Source: Struthidea cinerea (lineage: Eukaryota; Chordata; Aves; Passeriformes; Corcoracidae). Taken from it: a DNA stretch of 64,000 nt. The notes under the pieces are model-generated. The model searched no databases. It was given only the letters and a program-made list of their open reading frames with translations, and had not been told where the DNA came from. This document shows, piece after piece, positions 61,330 to 64,000 of the stretch; within the stretch, counting starts at the first letter, position 1, and each line of letters opens with the position of its first letter. The stretch is taken from the NCBI GenBank assembly GCA_013397865.1, contig VZTI01004400.1, positions 3,050,246 to 3,114,245 on the forward strand, written 5' to 3'. The position numbers and the translations under genes are program-made.

Positions 61330-62200
61330 TGCATAACTTGCACTGATTTGAGTAAGCCGCTTCGTTGAGGCCTCTGTTTATATTCTGGACTTCTGAACCT
61401 TTAAGACTTTTATTATGCAAGTTTCATAACATTTAAAAGGTAAATTAGTGATAAATATGTCCACACTTAATAACGTTGCAGTAATATCTTCACCAAGCTG
61501 CAAAGATTGCAGGGATAATTCAATCTATAGATTTGCAAATAATTTATTCAGTTTTTATTTTAACTAGTTTTGCTGTATGAATGAATTAAACAGCTGGCAG
61601 CTTGCCTGTCTGTTCATTGCTCTGCTCCTTTCTCTCCCATTTCTAATGTTTTGCTCTTGCCCTAGCTGCAAATATGGCATCCTTTTTACTGCACAAACAT
61701 CCTCTCCAAACAAGTTAGACAAGCGAGATGCTGAAGTGTGAGGTGATGTTTCAGGGCAATTCAAAGGCGCATTTTCTTATATGATTTACTAAGTGTTCTC
61801 AGAAATATGATTTCATTTCATAACATCTCCAGTTGGGTTGTTTTTTTGGTTTTGGGTTTTTTTTTTTTTTTGGTCAGTCTTCTTCCCTAGTACAGTGAAG
61901 CAGATTTCTGAATGAGGCTGATGAGATTTGTAATATACCCCAAGTTAATTTAGACAGCAGGTTAGCCCCTCAACAAAACTGTGGCCCATATACAAGTCAA
62001 ATCTGCTTTTTTCTTTGGGCAATGATTTATTTCCCTCTTAAATTGGCTGGACCAGTTAGTTTTTTATTTTTATTAAGTCACACTATTCTTAAATGAAACT
62101 ATTGATTTAAAGTCAGCTTAGTGAGGATTTAATTTGTTTTCAGGGGATTAGAGCAGGTAACATGGGATAATTTTACAATAAAGTGGAATAGAAGCATTCC
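61330..62200. promoter_or_regulatory. Candidate enhancer-like region
   Basis: This stretch has few frames and contains ACTTAATAACGTTGCAG, a TTCAAAGGCGC string (61758-61770) with a TCF-like TCAAAG, TCTTATATGATTTAC, and CAAGTTAATTTAGAC (61941-61955). A T run interrupts it at about 61859-61872. The motif content suggests one or more regulatory elements. Boundaries are approximate. Confidence 0.28.
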
Positions 62201-64000
62201 TTCACATTACCCTCACCTTTTTTTCTTGCCAGGCTGCACAGACATTACAAATTTTCAAGTGAATTGTGGAAATACATTCATAAATCAGGCCTAATTCCTC
62301 TGCCTGCTTAAAGACTATTCTAAAGAATATTTTCCTTTGACCTTGTCCATGTTTGTCCTTCCATGGGTGGATGCATCTGATAATTCCACACAAACACAAA
62401 TTCACACAAAATATTTTTGTGTCCACAGTAGGAATTGTAAACAGGGACATTTGTTGAGAAGTACAAGACCAGACATGTCTTTTAATACAGCAGCTAGAGT
62501 GTTTCAAAACACCACTGCATTGCTCACAAACAGGGATAGTTGTTTTTGGTATTCCTTGATAGTGTATATACTGGGTAGGTTTGGGTTTTTTAATATAGTA
62601 CAGTGATTTTAATCTCTGCTCCATGTAACTTCATGAAACCTTTTCCTTCTTTGTCATTCTGTCCTTCAATCACATCTAACACACGATCTAACAATTTCTG
62701 GGGTTTTACCTGGTGCGATGCAGCCTGCTTTTGCTGCTTTGCATTCAGTGACTTGAGCAGGGGCAGGTTCTACAGCTCTTAGTAGTGTTACCCCAAGATC
62801 AGGCATCTCCCTTTTGCATGTTTCTTCTTTTTGGTGGCCCTGCTTGCTTTTCTTTGCAGTCCTCTGCTTTTGGCGACACATCCTTGCTAGGAAATATTTG
62901 AAAGTTGTTCTACATAGCAAGTTTCCCACTGCTCACACACATGGACTGCGTTCCTCCCATCTCTTTTTTTTTAACTTATGTGCAGCACATATGTGCTCCA
63001 CCAAGTTGTGAGAAAGCACAAGACCAGCCCTCACTGCAGCACTCAATATCATTTCCCTACCTGGCCTCTGTCACTTGTGTTCTGCCTCAGTTTACCAACC
63101 CCTGGGATGCTGAAGGGAGCAGAAGAATAACTCTACGAACTGGACAACTTCCTCTTCCATGCTTTTCTGTGGTCCCTGTCTCCCCACCTGTCTTGTGAGG
63201 CATGAAGACTCTTTCTCTCTGCTACTACTAAGTGTAGTGAGAAAAAAGGCTCAAATTTTGTTATTGTGTCCTTACTGAGTGGAAACTGTCCCCCTGTTAC
63301 TTGGCTCCTGGGAATAGAAGTATTTTTTTTCCTCTCCCTGGAAATCCCTAGGTTACTGGTAGACATGGAGATGGATGTAGATGGACTTACCTCAAATATT
63401 TACCCTTGCAAAAGAGAACAGAAAGGAGAATTGGTAGAGCCAGCACAAATACCTAGTTACAGAAGGGCAGCCATCCTCCCTTCCCCAAGGCAGGACAGCC
63501 CAAGAACAGGAAACACCTGCCCTGCTGATGGCGTTATGTGGTTTCCAGGTCTCTGAGGGGTTTTTTTTTTAGAGTGGGAGTACTCTCTTCCTTTCCTCTC
63601 CCTTTATTTATCACACCAAGTCCTCCTGCAAAAGAAGGCTTCTTTTGCTCTGTTCCTCTTACAATGCCTGGCTTTTTAGGTTATTTTTCAGTCTCTGTTA
63701 ACACAGTTGGCTTCTGATTAGACTTTCTACTGTAGGTGTTGCTGATAAAATTTCAGCAGGCACACAGACTCAGCTCTACATGTACGTTAAACCAGATGCA
63801 GCTCACTGGCTGGTTTTTTTTGGTCATTGTTTTGTTCCTTTCTCCTTGCTATATAAATGTGAGATCATAAATAGTAGAGAAAGAAGATGGAGGTATTTCT
63901 TGGAAGACAGAGGAGAAAAAAGCATATACTCTCCACTGCACTACTTACAAGGACTGTGTTGTACTATTATTTATTTAATGGGGAGAAAAAAGACAAAAAA
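62201..64000. other. Noncoding DNA, no gene recognised
   Basis: Frames of up to 140 residues (minus, 62202-62624) show no domain. Short T runs occur near 63325 and 63560. The window ends in A-rich sequence. Confidence 0.5.

Noticed and set aside
1..64000. CRISPR arrays, bacterial operons, tRNA or rRNA genes, endogenous retrovirus
   Set aside because: No spaced direct repeats, tRNA box A/B pairs, rRNA segments, LTR pairs or viral gene remnants were found. The DNA is vertebrate nuclear sequence.

Overview
The window reads as nuclear DNA of a vertebrate, most likely a bird. Two 5'-truncated CR1 LINE fragments (33245-33600 on +, 27414-27545 on -) have the 3' tails typical of avian CR1. Repeats are otherwise sparse. 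Pentanucleotide microsatellites of types common in bird genomes are present, and a GC-rich CpG island runs into an assembly gap. CR1 also occurs in crocodilians and turtles, so bird is strongly favoured but not proved, and no species is claimed.

I find no protein-coding exon I can defend. All long open frames are short, lack recognisable domains, cross microsatellites or N runs, or start at non-ATG codons. There is also no operon-like packing, no recognisable tRNA, rRNA or miRNA gene, and no CRISPR array. The window is therefore intergenic or intronic sequence, about 64 kb long.

Layout. 1-8.8 kb: unremarkable noncoding DNA with a small gap (6117-6134) and a short tandem duplication (7846-7884). 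8.8-13 kb: possible regulatory stretches, including a perfect 12-bp stem hairpin (9131-9166). 15.8-16.3 kb: about 80 uninterrupted TCTTC units. 21.7-25.4 kb: enhancer-like blocks rich in homeodomain, octamer-like and HMG-box-like motifs. 27-34 kb: the two CR1 fragments, a TCTA microsatellite and a run of three palindromes (31142-31190). 34.4-35.5 kb: CpG island, 471-base gap and pentanucleotide repeats. 35.6-42 kb: further enhancer-like blocks and a perfect 15-bp stem hairpin with a UUCG-type loop (38506-38544). 45.1-47.7 kb: the most unusual region. 50-62 kb: several more enhancer-like blocks.

The standout is 45110-45500. It keeps about 15 CpG dinucleotides in AT-leaning surroundings. It is built from four clear copies, plus one weaker copy, of an 18-bp module (consensus CAAYAGRCMGTAATGGCT), at least one of them inverted. 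It looks like a deeply constrained modular cis-regulatory element or an ancient exapted repeat. The overall picture, gene-poor DNA with many enhancer-like blocks around one CpG island, resembles the regulatory landscape of a developmental regulator gene. Conservation itself cannot be measured from one sequence, so every 'enhancer-like' call is inference.
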